NCBI GenBank assembly: GCA_020284085.1
Contig: JACEVL010000480.1
Span: 1,844,063-1,908,062, forward strand
From: Aporrectodea caliginosa
Lineage: Eukaryota > Annelida > Clitellata > Crassiclitellata > Lumbricidae
Length of the DNA stretch: 64,000 bases
Direction of reading: 5' to 3'
Shown here: in pieces, positions 52,246 through 63,960 of the stretch
How positions within the stretch are numbered: the first letter of the stretch is position 1
How the letters are laid out: every line of letters starts with the position of its first letter
Program-made: the position numbers and the translations under genes
Notes under the pieces: generated by a model
What the model was told of the DNA's origin: nothing
Database searches by the model: none
Seen by the model: only the letters and a program-made list of their open reading frames with translations

Positions 52246-54254
52246 CATGTGGGGCATTCCACGTCAAATCAACACAGTCATCGTGCATCACCATCTCAGA
52301 TTTTGTTGGAATTTGGTATGGTGATAAACCACCATGAAGAACTTTCAAACCCAGACTTTTAGATTTTTGGGTCGACCGGTGTCCGAGATATGGGTCCAGT
52401 GAACTTGACCGAAAAGGGCCGATTTCTGCTGACCGGCCGATGTTCAAACTGCTGTATCTCAGCTTCTATTGCACCTAGAGACACAATTTAAATACCAAAT
52501 TGAAGGTATTAAATAGCTCTATCTGAGCAAAGCACTCAGAAATGTTCATATTTAGTAACAAAAAAATTGTGAGTAACTGTAACCTAATGACCCTGACCTA
52601 GGTCATTTTGTCCATTTTTAAAAATATCAAATTTTTCCCATTCAAAGCTTTCATTGTTCTTAACAATTGGTGAAAATTTCAGAGTGGGCACTCTCATAGT
52701 TTTTTTACAGTGAATTTTTAAAGGTACAGTCATGGTCACGATTCGCAATCATCAATGTGTCGCCAGATAGATCTTTGATATCACTGCCAAAGCCTGCAGC
52801 ACATCATTTTATTAATTTTAAATGACAAAGTAGTACACAATGCAACAAATTTATGTCACATTAATTTAAGGTTAATGTTCTCTTGATAGGCTAGTTCAAC
52901 TTATAGACCTAGTAGTTTTGGAACATCTGCTAGTCGTTTTGCATGAAAGTTTCTGAATCGAGTCTTCTCTGAACTGTTTTGGAGAGCCTGGTTTGCTATA
53001 ATAGTTTCCTCGTATGTCAACAAGTAAGTTCTCCCAGTGACGGTTGTTGGTTAACAGTTGTTAATATGTCCTGGCATGACATTACTAAGATGTCTTATTA
53101 GATGCAGATATCAATGTGATCGAGCTGGCTCACGTGGGTGTAAAAAATTGAATTCCACATCATTTGTGTCCAGAGATTTTTGAAGAACGCAACGAAGCCA
53201 CCAATGTCCGTCATACTTTGCAGTGATGTAGCCCTTGATAACTGAGAGTTTAATTGTGGTCTTGTTGTCTATCTTTATAAACTGCAAGACACGTTCATTT
53301 CTAGGGCTATCCAGGCTGCTGGAGAAGGAGAAGTGTTTAACTTACTGGGCGGAGTAAGTTAGTGTGCCTGCCACTGTGTGAGCAGATTCAAATCTGCTTT
53401 CAACAGGATTGCCTCCTGTTCATAATCCTCAGTAGCATAATAGTGGAAGGTGACTGATGGAATTTCACTCTGTGCAAAAGCAAACAATTGATGGGAAGTC
53501 ATGATTTGGTCATTGTATGGCTCAAGTTGCCAGTCTTTGACAGTTCCTCCTACTCCATGAAAAGACTGTGAAATCCAGAAATTAAACAAGATTTCATTTA
53601 AATCAGTAAATAAGTAAGCATGTGAGTAAGCCTAATTTTTTTCTGCTTGCTGTGTGAGATAATGTTACAACACCAACTTGTGCAAAGATCATTGATGTTA
53701 ACAGCTGGGATTAATCAGTAAAACATTCATAGGTTTATCACCAGTCGCGAATTGCAACCAAAACTGTACTTTTAAAAATTCACTGTAAAAAAACTATGAG
53801 AGTGCCCACTCTGAAGTTTTCACCAATTGTTAAGAACAATGAAAGCTTTGCATGGGAAAAATTATATATTTTAAAAAATGGACAAAATGACCTAGGTCAG
53901 GGTCTTTAGGTTACAATTACTCACAATTTTTTTGTTACTAAATATGAACATTTCTGAGTGCTTTGCTCAGATAGAGCTATTTAATACCTTCAATTTGGTA
54001 TTTAAATTGTGTCTCTAGGTGCAATAGAAGCTGAGATACAGCAGTTTGAACATCGGCCGGTCAGCAGAAATCGGCCCTTTTCGGTCAAGTTCACTGACCA
54101 ATATCTCGGACACCGGTCGACCCAAAAATCTAAAATTCTGGGTTTGAAAGTTTTTCATGGTGGTTTATCACCATACCAAATTTCAACAAAATCGGTGATG
54201 ATGACGTCCATTTTTTTATTAAAGTGTGTTGATTTGACGTGGAATGCCCCATGT
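52246..54254. mobile_element. Foldback DNA transposon with ~500-bp inverted repeats
   Basis: The arms 52246-52751 and 53745-54254 are reverse complements along nearly their whole length, starting GGGGCATTCCACGTCAAATC and including CTTCAAACCCAGACTTTTAG on the left arm. The 1-kb centre is unique and carries the remains of a minus-strand ORF. The arms differ by scattered substitutions and small indels, so it is not freshly inserted. Confidence 0.9.
53150..53600 (-). pseudogene. Transposase-like ORF remnant inside the foldback element
   Basis: The minus-strand frame 53589-53359 reads ISQSFHGVGGTVKDWQLEPY and HYYATEDYEQEAILLKADLN. HGVGGTVK recalls the H-G-x-G-G-x-(V/L)K segment in transposase-like proteins of many invertebrate repeats; the family name is uncertain. 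Below 53359 the reading continues with stops. The N-terminal part is missing. If it is the element's own transposase, the copy is non-autonomous. Confidence 0.45.
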
Positions 54255-55879
54255 AATTAAAATTCAAGAGTAAAGCAATGAAATAAGTCATTGAAATGAA
54301 CCATAAAATGAGATTAACCATGAAAATAGACTACATAAATAAGTATATTCTTTAGTAGGACCAACTGCTTATAGTGCACTCTGGTTTAAATGACATTTAA
54401 GCAAGCTTGTCAAAAACTTCTTCCTCCTTGGATACAGAGGTGCAATGCTAGCATGTATCAATACTTTGCAACCATCAAATTTTTTATCGTTAATAATACT
54501 TTGTCTTTTCTTTAGTGCACTTCTTACATACATGTGCAGATTCTGTTTAATCTCAGGTGTGAGATAAGGGTGCAAATATAACTTCACCATGCTTGCTATG
54601 TGGAGTCTGTTCAGCTGGAATGAACTCACAACTGTTGGAATATAGAAGTAGCACACTACCAAACAGACCACTGATTAGTAACTTTAAATTTGTATTTTCA
54701 CTATAATTATATGAACAGACTTCTTTCACTGTCGACAATTGTTATGAAAAGCTTTGATAGCTAATGTGATGAATCCAGGTTATGGCTTTTCTGCCTCAAG
54801 ATGTTACTAGAGAGGCTTGTTTTTGTTTAAGGTGTGCATTGATCTGTTGCAGGGATGATGGTCGACTTGTTATGACTAAAACAGTGCAATTTAAATTCCA
54901 AGATGTTTACATAAAAGCTGTCATGTCACTGGATTTGTTATATGTTCCATGTGCTTCAAATGAGAAACAGTTCGTGTTTTCTTGTGACTGCTCTGTTAGT
55001 TATTATGAATTTCATCTGACTGTACCTTCTCTTTGCTTGCATATGTTCATGAATGTATATAATAAGCACGCATGTATGTACCGTACGTATGTACCCGGGT
55101 ATGTATCTATGCATGTATTTATGTGTGTATGTATGTATGTATAAAGTATATATTTATGTGAGTGTATGTAATCTGTATATGAAGACACAATTTAGCACCT
55201 TTAAGAATGTCTGCAAAGCAGTTATGTGAATTTTGAGTAAAATGACAAATAAGTAAACTATTTTACATTGGATCGATTGAATTGTACATACCTTAAAGTG
55301 GTTTGGTTTGGCTTTGCATTTTGTAGATAGTCGATATACATGTTTTAAATGATAATCTGTTGAATATGACATTCAGGCTGAATCAACTGAACGAAGACAT
55401 CGATCGAAAGATCTATGCACATGGCTGAAGATAGAAAGAAGGACTCGGAGCCAAGAAAAGTCTTCTTGTCTTAGCAGAAGACTAAGCCACCTCCAGGTAC
55501 ATTCTTCTTGTCAGCTACAGCCTGCTTAGTACCTGTGTATTTAGTTTTGTTTTTAATATTTATTGCAGAACTTTTAATTTGCATGCCAGGTTCTTAGATC
55601 TGAATCTGGGGTGTGAGGCAAGTGCGTGGGAACAACTTTTGTGACTTTTCTGCCTCAAGATGCTTTCCAGGGTTGTTACACAATGTCTACTCAGCTGCTG
55701 GAAACTCACAGTTGTTGGATTACAGACTCAGAATGTTATGAAATAGACCATGGTGACTCCTGGTGCCATAGCGACAGAGTTATGCAGAAACTGCTATGTA
55801 GTAGCTACAGTGCTACACACTGCAAGCTACTCAGGCTGCTATACATACACTACAGTTATCACAGAATGCTGGCTACACA
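54255..55879. other. Spacer with an internal duplication and ATGT-rich tract
   Basis: The word CTTTTCTGCCTCAAGATG occurs at 54786 and 55646, each preceded by a similar segment. An ATGT/GTATGTAT tract spans about 55040-55180. The forward frame 54782-55144 has no domain I recognise and runs into the tract. Confidence 0.45.
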
Positions 55880-56195
55880 CTGCTAGATACTCATGACTGA
55901 GAAGTCTTCCATTGGGAATTGTTACTGAATGCTAGTTACAGACTGCTAGGTACTCAAGACTGCTAGTCTTCCACTGGGAACTGGTTCACACTGCTAGCTA
56001 CACATGGCTAGGTACAGACAGCTAACCTTCCACTGGGAGTTACTACCGAATGCTAGCTACACATTGCTAGGTACTCACTGCTAGATTCTCAGACTGCTAG
56101 CCTTCCACTGAGAGTTGTTACTGAATGCTAGCTACAGACCGCTAGTACTCAGACTGCTAGTCTGCCACTGGGAATTGATACTGAATACTTAGACT
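55880..56195. repeat. Minisatellite with GCTAGCTACA and CTTCCACTGGGA words
   Basis: Four to five imperfect units of roughly 70-80 bp, each containing GAATGCTAGCTACA, CTGCTAGGTACTCA and CTTCCACTG(G/A)GA. Confidence 0.85.
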
Positions 56196-56594
56196 GAATG
56201 AATACAGTGAATGTATGCCTGTCAGTGGGAAAGGCTAGAAACCCACCATCATATGTAGAGGCTGAGCAAGTGAAGTCACTTACAAATCATACCCATGACT
56301 GCCCTTGGGATGACCTTGGTTACTGCTCTTCTTCTTTCCACCCACTCCTCTTCCTCCTCCTCCTCGGAAGATTAGTTAGGCAGCTGTGTTTTTTTTTAGA
56401 GATTCCCTAATGGTGTTGTCTTGATGGATACGTATATGAACATGAACAAACTAGTTTGTGAGTTCAAGTCTTCATGAATATGGTTACTTTGTATGAACCT
56501 TGGGTAAGACCTTGACTCCTGTTTGCTCAGTGCCATCAACTGAAGCTTTTCCAGCAGATAGCTTGATATTAATAATAATAAATACATTATAACT

Positions 56595-56990
56595 TCTATG
56601 TGGCATACGGGCACAGTAGTTGATTGGTTAGTGCGTTGGGCCTGTAAGGTAGGGTGCACAGTCCAAGACTTTACTGGGGTGACCACTGTAGAGACCTTGA
56701 GCAAGTCCTTCACCCACATTTCCTCAGAGCTGTCGACTGAAGCTATGTCAGCAGAAATAGATAATTATAAATACAGATGTAATAACATCTGTGTGGTTTC
56801 TGATTAGAGCGCTTATTCAGTCTCCAATCCAGCGGTCAATGTTGAAGGACCTTGATCAAGTCATGCACTCACGGTTGCTGAATGCCATCAAGGTTCTGTC
56901 TTAATGGTTGTGTGCGTTTGTGAACTTTGGAAAGAGCGCAATATCAAAATACAGTTGTATTGTATAAATTGAGTGAGTGAAGGCAATTAT
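56595..56990 (+). mobile_element. Two tandem tRNA-derived SINE copies
   Basis: Copy 1 (56595-56790) has the head AGTTGATTGGTTAGTGCG and the body GAGACCTTGAGCAAGTCCTT. Copy 2 (about 56805-56990) retains GGACCTTGATCAAGTC, TTGCTGAATGCCATCAAGG and a 3' end with AAGAGCGCAATATC. They share the body of the 39.4-kb SINE. Confidence 0.65.
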
Positions 56991-57095
56991 GCCAAGTACT
57001 GTGTGTATGTATAATTGTATACCTGGTAGCATCAGCTTTTACGCTAATTATGAAAGTTTCATCATTTAATTCAATGTTTGTTCATTTATTTATAG

Positions 57096-57258
57096 CTCTA
57101 TGAATTGAGTGAAGAAAATAATGTTGAGAACTTTGTGTTTGTAGCGGGTGGTCATTTGCGAGAGTTTTCGAATGGAGAAAGCAACTTTGCTGCTCTGCTG
57201 CAACGAGCAATGGACCAAGGAGTCGAAGATGTTTCTGAGCTAAGACATTACACAGTCG
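57096..57258 (+). CDS. Candidate internal exon, function unknown
   Basis: A 163-nt open segment lies between a plausible acceptor (TTCATTTATTTATAG) and donor (G|GTGGGT). It encodes LYELSEENNVENFVFVAGGH and FAALLQRAMDQGVEDVSELR, with acidic, protein-like composition and no stop. I do not recognise it. It lies 50 bp before a LINE fragment and could instead be part of that element. No partner exons were seen. Confidence 0.3.
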
Positions 57259-57309
57259 GTGGGTGACCTTATGACGTCATTTGGCCGAAGATGTTCAAAG
57301 CTGATGTGA

Positions 57310-58345
57310 GTGAGTCATAAAGCGTGGATTTCTTCTCCAGCATCGCCAGTCATCAATCCATCTCTGCAATGTGGCACTCGACAACCTTGCTGTACTGCTG
57401 TTCCAGCCTCTAGTTACCATTTGAAGTCGAAAGCGTTAGTTATTCTTCTGCACCATATTGGTAATTGCCACCAACATGGACCACCCTTGACCCTGCTTCA
57501 CCATCGCCATCCATTACTTCATCCCAGGGACGCCCAGAGTATCAGGACTTCGGATTGCTACATGGAATGCCCACTCCCTTATGGACAAGATTGCTGATGT
57601 GCTCACTATTTTTAAAAACCAGCTTAACATTGCGGCAATCACTGATAGCTGGCGCCATACCTCAAATGATGTTGCCTCTTCATACGATACGAATGGTATG
57701 CGTTTGAAGTCGTTCGACTACAGGGCTTTCAGCAGGGCTAATCAGGATTCAAAGTTCTTGCTAGAACATCCACATCTTGATGCCTCCTCTGTTGACGACC
57801 TCTTCAAACTCTACTCTGCTACAATGACTCAACTACTTAATCAAATGCTACCACTACGAAAAGTTCACACCCGGCATAGACTGCTTGTGATGTGGTTCGA
57901 CGGTGAGTGCCGTAGACTTCGTCGATGCTCTAGTTACTATGAAAGACGCTTTTGACGATCTCATGACTCTGCGGATCGCTGTGATTTGGTGACCCAACTT
58001 CGATCGCTACAACGCCTCTATCGTCTGACAGACAGACCACTGGGAAAGCCTTGTCATGTCTCATAGGACAACCCAAAGCGTCTTTGGAACCCAATCTCCA
58101 GCCTACTGGGATCGGGACCGTGCTTGGCCAGTCCTTCGCCTTCTCTGCAGACGATTTCCTCCAGATGATGACGCAGAAGATTGATAGTCAAGCAAAGACT
58201 GCCGACGCACCGACGCAGTATTCCCACATGGAGGACACTTCTGAAGCTCTCCACCCAGTTCTTGAAACAGAACTTCATCAGATGATTGGATCATCAAACA
58301 GAAATCGTACGAACTTGACCCTCTTTCCCATTTGTTATGATTAAC
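57310..58345 (+). mobile_element. LINE fragment, end of endonuclease and start of RT region
   Basis: It reads GLRIATWNAHSLMDKIADVL then FKNQLNIAAITDSW (about 57547-57650), the opening of an AP-endonuclease-like domain. After a deletion come QDSKFLLEHPHLDASSVDDL, LNQMLPLRKVHTRHRLLVMW and FDGECRRLRRCSSYYERRF, the linker before the RT. After frame breaks, an RLWNPISSLLG-like segment lies near 58080. It is broken by stops and truncated at both ends. Compared with the other fragments here it covers the opposite half of a LINE. Confidence 0.8.
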
Positions 58346-58360
58346 ATTTTAGATGATTTA

Positions 58361-58802
58361 GGGGCCATCCATTTAGTATGTATGCATAAAATTCTGGGGA
58401 AAATTGACCCTCCCCATACGCATGTGTACTTTAGCACCCCATCCCCCTCTGCGTACGTACGCTTGACACGCACCCTCCCCCCCCCGAATCCGATAGAACG
58501 GTCTGTATCTTGACTGAATAGGGCAGGCAGGGCAGTTACTAGCAGTCAGAGGAAACGGCATACAAGTGTGTGGTCCATTCCAACAGCCTTACTTAGCCCT
58601 ATTAATTGCCTGATTGCTGAACTGTGACTCATTTGAAGGAAGGCCAATATAGACAGTTAGACACTCATTTGAAGGAAGGCCAATATAGACAGTATTATCG
58701 GAGGTTTACCCCCCTTCACATGCGTACGCAAGCATACGCAATCAGATGCATTTGGGTTACCCCCCCTCTCCCTCGATGCGTACATACTAAATCTATGACC
58801 CT
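58361..58802. mobile_element. MITE, CATTTAGTATGTATGCA-type termini
   Basis: The left end GGGGCCATCCATTTAGTATG and the right end (reverse complement AGGGTCATAGATTTAGTATG) are inverted, with C-rich (CCCCCC) and TACGCA-rich subterminal parts. A 37-bp unit (ACTCATTTGAAGGAAGGCCA...) is duplicated in tandem at 58627-58692. Confidence 0.7.
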
Positions 58803-59073
58803 TTGGTCCTTTTTTAGTTTATGTATTTAACAGGTCACTCACTGACGGGTATATTCCCGACCCTGCAAAAATGTAGAACAAAATCCCAAAAGTGGGCCAT
58901 TGTTTTGCGATGTCTTGTGATGCAGTTGAAGCACTCAAAGTAGTCGGTGTGATGCCCACTAATGTTACAGTGTTTGAAGCATCGTCTAAAGTGGATTTAA
59001 TGCTGCAATTCATCGTCTTATAACGCTAGAAATTCTGAATTTTAGAATATTAGGTACCGTAACCGATCAGTAC
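58803..59073. other. No feature recognised
   Basis: Short spacer. The minus-strand frame 58819-59013 has no identifiable domain. Confidence 0.4.
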
Positions 59074-59380
59074 TAGGGTTGTTGAAATCGTTTTTTTTAA
59101 TAAATTTCGGTTTTAGAAACCGATTTTAAACGGAATTTCGTTTTTTATTGGCCTTCATAGAAAATTTAATATATTATTATATAACGCTATATTCGACCGT
59201 AACGTGCGTTAATGAAAACAATCGTGAAAACAACGTAAACACTAAAGAAATGGATGAATTAATTATTTCTGGCATTTCTTGAAATTTTCACTACGAAAAT
59301 GATTTTTTTTAAATTCGAATTTCGATTTGTCAATAATGAAAACCGAATTTCGTTTTCAAAACCGAAATTCAACATCCTTA
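59074..59380. mobile_element. 307-bp hAT-type MITE, TSD ATCAGTAC
   Basis: It starts TAGGGTTGTTGAAATCG and ends with the reverse complement of TAAGGATGTTGAATTTCGG, flanked by a perfect 8-bp duplication ATCAGTAC (59066-59073, 59381-59388). Interior AAACCGAATTTCG words repeat in both orientations. Confidence 0.92.
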
Positions 59381-59419
59381 ATCAGTACCCGTTATTGTGA
59401 TTGATGCTAGTATGGTAGC

Positions 59420-60020
59420 TAACTAGTGTTCTTTCTAAACTACGAATTTCACTCCTGCTGACCAATTGGTGGATTTGTTGTCCGCTAGCCAAGCAATGAG
59501 CATATATTTGACATCACAGTTGAGTCGTTCCACTTATCTTTAACTGTGGATGTCAAGGCTTGCCGTGCTCCATATGTAAGTCAGGCCACAACAGTTTCAG
59601 CTCCGAAATGACGGATGCTGTGAACTCCATTCCGTTATCGCTCTGTATAGTTTGCGGGGTTCCAAACAACAGGAAAATGTCGAGTTGATAAACAGCCTCA
59701 ATAGCCAGCTCTGTAGACAACAGACGAAGAACACAGTATTTGTTCAGATGATCTTGGGATACCATGAGCCATTTGTACTGTCTACGTGAACCATAGTCTG
59801 TTGACAGTTTCGGTGGTACCACAAACCCTTTGATAGCTTGGCACTTGGGTTTCTTGAGACATTCTATGCACAGAGATTTGTACAACTCTATGGCATCACT
59901 CGTTATGTTGGCATACTTAACAGACATTACTTTAACGCTTTGTCTCGTCCATCATGACCAGTAGCAATGTGAATACTTGATGATATCATACATGTAGTCA
60001 ATGTGGGGTGTAGTAGACTG
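59420..60020 (-). pseudogene. Retroviral-type (rve) integrase relic, KRBA2-like
   Basis: The open minus-strand part 59927-59553 encodes an integrase core: KYANITSDAIELYKSLCIEC (end of the zinc-binding region), VSQDHLNKYCVLRLLSTELA and FGTPQTIQSDNGMEF (second catalytic Asp). The segment that should carry the first catalytic Asp, between YGSRRQ and YKWLMV, is deleted. The third catalytic residue is in another frame below 59553 (VERLNCDVKYMLIAWLADNK). Upstream, IATGHDGRDKALK is also out of frame. It resembles integrases of the KRBA2/SCAND3-like, Ginger/Gypsy-related group and is dead. Confidence 0.75.
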
Positions 60021-60349
60021 GGTCGTGCGAAGGGTCTGTTGACTTTCTGGCCAATTTTTCAACATCACCACACTACTTTTACTTTTTGATAACTTTGACT
60101 CAATTTATAAGACGGAAATATTCATCTTTCTTCATCTGATGCACCAATTTTTTGTTCGTTTATAGATATCAATTGATCTTCAGCTGAATTCTCCACACTG
60201 TCAATAGATGCATGTGATTGTACTACTGGCAGAGGCAGTAAATGAACTGATTTGTTGATCCTTGTGATCATGTCATGTTTCACTCAGTGACTGGAACACC
60301 TAATTATAACATTAATTACTCAGGTTTACATATTCCCTGTAAACTGTTT

Positions 60350-63300
60350 ATTGCAGCACGGCTCCTCTTTCAAGAAAAGTATTCTGATTACAGTATCTTC
60401 ATATTAAGGTTTATTCTTTTGCAAAGCCCAACAGGTAATTCCACGCCTTGACCAGTTCTGTTGCTCTTTGTCGCAATATGACTTTTGTGAGTAGATCAAA
60501 GCTTCTTAGAAGTGTCATTTGCTCAGCTGATGTGGGTTGCCGAAAAGCGCAGTGCTATCGATGCTCATTTATCAATGAATGTCTGCCGTTTTGGCAGAAT
60601 TTTGTTACTTACGAATTCCAGATAAGTAACAATCTCAAACCCTTGATGTTTTTTGTGGTTGACTCAGCAATTCTCGATTGTTGTTCATCACACTTGTCCA
60701 ATTGTTTCCTCGTATCCATATCGATTATTCACCCTTTGTCATGAAATTATAGAAGGTGTTACTGAGTGGATGATGTTTTGAAATCTGTCTTACCTTGTTT
60801 GGTAGCAGCATGTGTTGTTGTTGCAGCTACGTTTCTGCTCGATACATATTATATTTTCTTATACTCCATCTTCGTTTGGCTAATAGTCTCTTAACACAGA
60901 ATCACCTAAAAATCAGCTGATTATATTCGTATTCAGACTAATTTTCTACATTAATTTGTCTGCTTTGGCTAGACAGAACTGCCCACTCTTCTTTAAGTCG
61001 CTCTAGTTTTTCAGTGGTCAACTGAACTGTTATTCACTTTTGTCTGTGCTTTCATCTGCCATCGCATCAACATAGCGATGTAATGATGTAGCAGCTGTAG
61101 CAGTGTAGCCCCTTGCAGAAATGGCTGTAGATGTCATTCAAAGTTCCTCTCTTTGTGTGCTGAATGTGGTTATTCCGCTCTCCTCGTTACATTGACTATC
61201 AATGTCAGTTGTCGACTTTACTGCTGCCATTTCCACCCACTACTGCAGCTGCAAGCCGCAATTAATGAGAGCTAGCAATTGTGCAAAGTATACATGCCAT
61301 GCACTGTGCTCTGCATTTTGACTATCAATGTCAGTTGTCAACTCGTCAATATGTGTATTAATGAGACCTATCATAGGCTTTTCACGGTATGTACATAGAA
61401 ATCAGTGGAAAATTTCAGAGTATATGTATATACCCGGGTTTTTTCATGGAATGTATACATTCCGTGAGTGAGTCAAGGTATATACATACAGTCATACACC
61501 CTGAAATTTTCAGGGTATATGCATATAACTGTGGTTATACACATTACCTGTAAACAAGAGTCCTCTTTCAAGATAAGTAATCTGATTACAGTATCTTCAC
61601 ATTCAGATTTATTTTATCTGTTTGTTTCTCTACTTTTGTGGGAAAGAACTACCCAACGTTATGTAAGGTGCTGCCGCCTTCAGCAATATGCAGAGCTAAT
61701 TTTGGCTTTTGTCTGTGTTTTCATTTTCAACCCTTCAACGTCATGTAGTAGTGTTGCCTCTTGAAGAAGTTCCTTTAGTTGCCTCACGAAGTCTCTGCCC
61801 TTGTGTGCTGAATGTGGTAGCCCCTCATCTCTCCTCGACTGTTGTTGATATGGCTGATCCAAGTATATTCTCACGGAGTAGCTATAATCCCCTCTTATCC
61901 AATTTCCTGATTTGAGAAATAATTGCTGATATTACTGAGCAAACAGTGTAATCATCTGCCTTTTCATATATTTTCTGGTCAGCTTGTTGCCCAACATCTT
62001 CAGAGCCTGAAAAGCTTATTAAATTCCATTTTGCACATATATTCCTAAACCATTTAAAATATACTAATGAATATTCAATAATGTAAACTAATGAATATTC
62101 TGTAGCTCAATGGAGAATGAATATTGAGTTTATTTCACAGTGGATATGCAGTAAATATACTAATTCCATTGCAAATTTGGTAAAACCAGGAGCAAAAGTC
62201 ACACAAAAGTCTACACATAAATGCACTTAAAGACTTAAAGCGCCTTTTGCAGTACACATCAATCAAAAGTGCACTCCCAGTGCGCTAGAAATGTAAGTTT
62301 ATTTATCAGTTTCATGCAGAAATGTGAATTTAGAAACATGAAGTGAAACGAAAGATTGAATGTTTAAAATTGTATTCGAAGTCTTTTCTCCCAGCGTCTA
62401 TCACACTGGGAGCACTTCTGGTTGGTGTGCACTGCAAGAGGCGCTTTCGAAATCCTGAAATACAATAATTACATATTGTGACACATTGTTACACTTTAAA
62501 GAAATACACTGTCACTCCAGATTTTATCTATGTATGAGATGCTCTGCACTATCTGGCAATGATTTGTCAGCTTGCTTGCTTGGCACATGGTCTTTGAAAC
62601 AAACATCTTATGTTCCATGGATTGTCTTTCTACTCATACTGTTGAAATACTGGTTGGTCTAATATTTATTCCTCTGGTCAAGAAAACGCAACTGATAATT
62701 TAGATATGGATGTGCAATGTGCATACCCTCCGAAAATAATATTATCTTTATCTTTTTGAAATTTACATACCAACTGTCTATGAGACACTGCCTTTCAACG
62801 AACTGCTTTTGGGTTTCGTCTGTGGTTTCATCTTCAACAAAATAAAGTTTATTATTGAGTAATTCCGTGGCCTCTTCAAGAAGGGTCTGTGGAACCCTCT
62901 CAAGAGTCTTTCTGCTGAGTTTTTAAATGTGTTTGACTCACAGCAATTCTCGATTTTTGTTAATCACACTTGTAGAGTTTTCTCATATCCACATTAAGCT
63001 TAATTTCCAGACCTATTGGTCACAAATTATAGTATGTATTAGTGAGTGGACACTAGACAATGTTTTGAACTCTTTCTTAGTTTGTTGGGTAGCTCTTCAA
63101 GTAATTGTTGTTCTTAGCAAAAACCACCATATCCATGCATGCTTGGAGGAGTTCTTTGGCATTTTGTCGCCATAAGACGGCCATCAGTCGGTCGTAGCCT
63201 CTTGAGATAATTGATGCGATTAGGTGATGGTGGCTGATGATATGCGCACAGATGCTCTTTTGTCCAAGAAAATTTGGCACTTTGCCAGCATTTTGTCGCA

Positions 63301-63960
63301 GAGCTGCCCAAGATTGGTCATAATATCAATCTCTGTGTACCCAATTAGTAATTCTTCGTCTATTGCGGCAAAACTTTCAGGTTCAGTCGCCAACACAATC
63401 AACTTTCGATGGTCGCACATGCACTCTTTGATCTGGGCCATGTCTATGCTGACGATACATACAAGTTCATGTGCAATGGTCATTGTCTTTGAAGGTTGCA
63501 ACACACGTTTAATATTCTGCTGATCATCTTTCATTTCTTACTGTTTGAAAGCAAGATGACTCAATCAATTCTACTGGGTCGAGATAATAAGCTCTTTTGT
63601 CTGATATTTCTAGTACATGCCATCGATTGGTTTCATTATTTTGATCAGAAAGAAATAGCCATCTCTCTATGAGTTGCTGCCTCCTGTTAGCAATCAACAA
63701 AGATACTCTTTCATCTTCTGCATCAATTTCGGGATGTAAAAATTATTACTTGGCCTCTTCAGGACAACTCTTTAGATGGGGCGAGAAGTCTTTCTGCTGA
63801 GTTGCTGAACATGTGGGATGTTTATCAGACTTTTTTCCGAAGGTGTTACTAATCGTTACCCTCTTTTCAATGTCACTCAATCTCAAAATCATTGTTGGTA
63901 TGACTGAGTAAAAAATCATGTACTGGGCTCTTGATCAAACTTCCTATTGGAATATCATAG
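60350..63960 (-). pseudogene. Diverged tandem modules encoding spectrin-repeat-like helices
   Basis: Several minus-strand segments align with each other as protein: 63700-63640 NRRQQLIERWLFLSDQN; 61690-61630 RRQHLT, stop, RWVVLSHKS; 61030-60960 LERLKEEWAVLSSQSRQ; 62830-62785 KQFVERQCLIDSWY. Also 63300-63245 LCDKMLAKCQIFLDKRAS with 60610-60570 NKILPKRQTFIDK, and 63190-63120 LWRQNAKELLQACMDMVVFA with 60475-60430 LRQRATELVKAWNYLLGFA. Matching nucleotide blocks occur at 60365/61563, 60656/62928 and 62885/63775. The R-x-x-x-L-x-x-R-W-x-x-L pattern resembles spectrin-type repeats. Stops and frameshifts break most modules; the best open stretch is 63534-63220. It may be a decayed gene, with the last part (63960-64000, GENSQQQQQTVSYDIP) perhaps another exon. 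The identity is uncertain. Confidence 0.35.

Noticed and set aside
54782..55144. 120-codon forward open frame as a gene
   Set aside because: It ends in an ATGT microsatellite, and its start lies in a locally duplicated block without domain signature.
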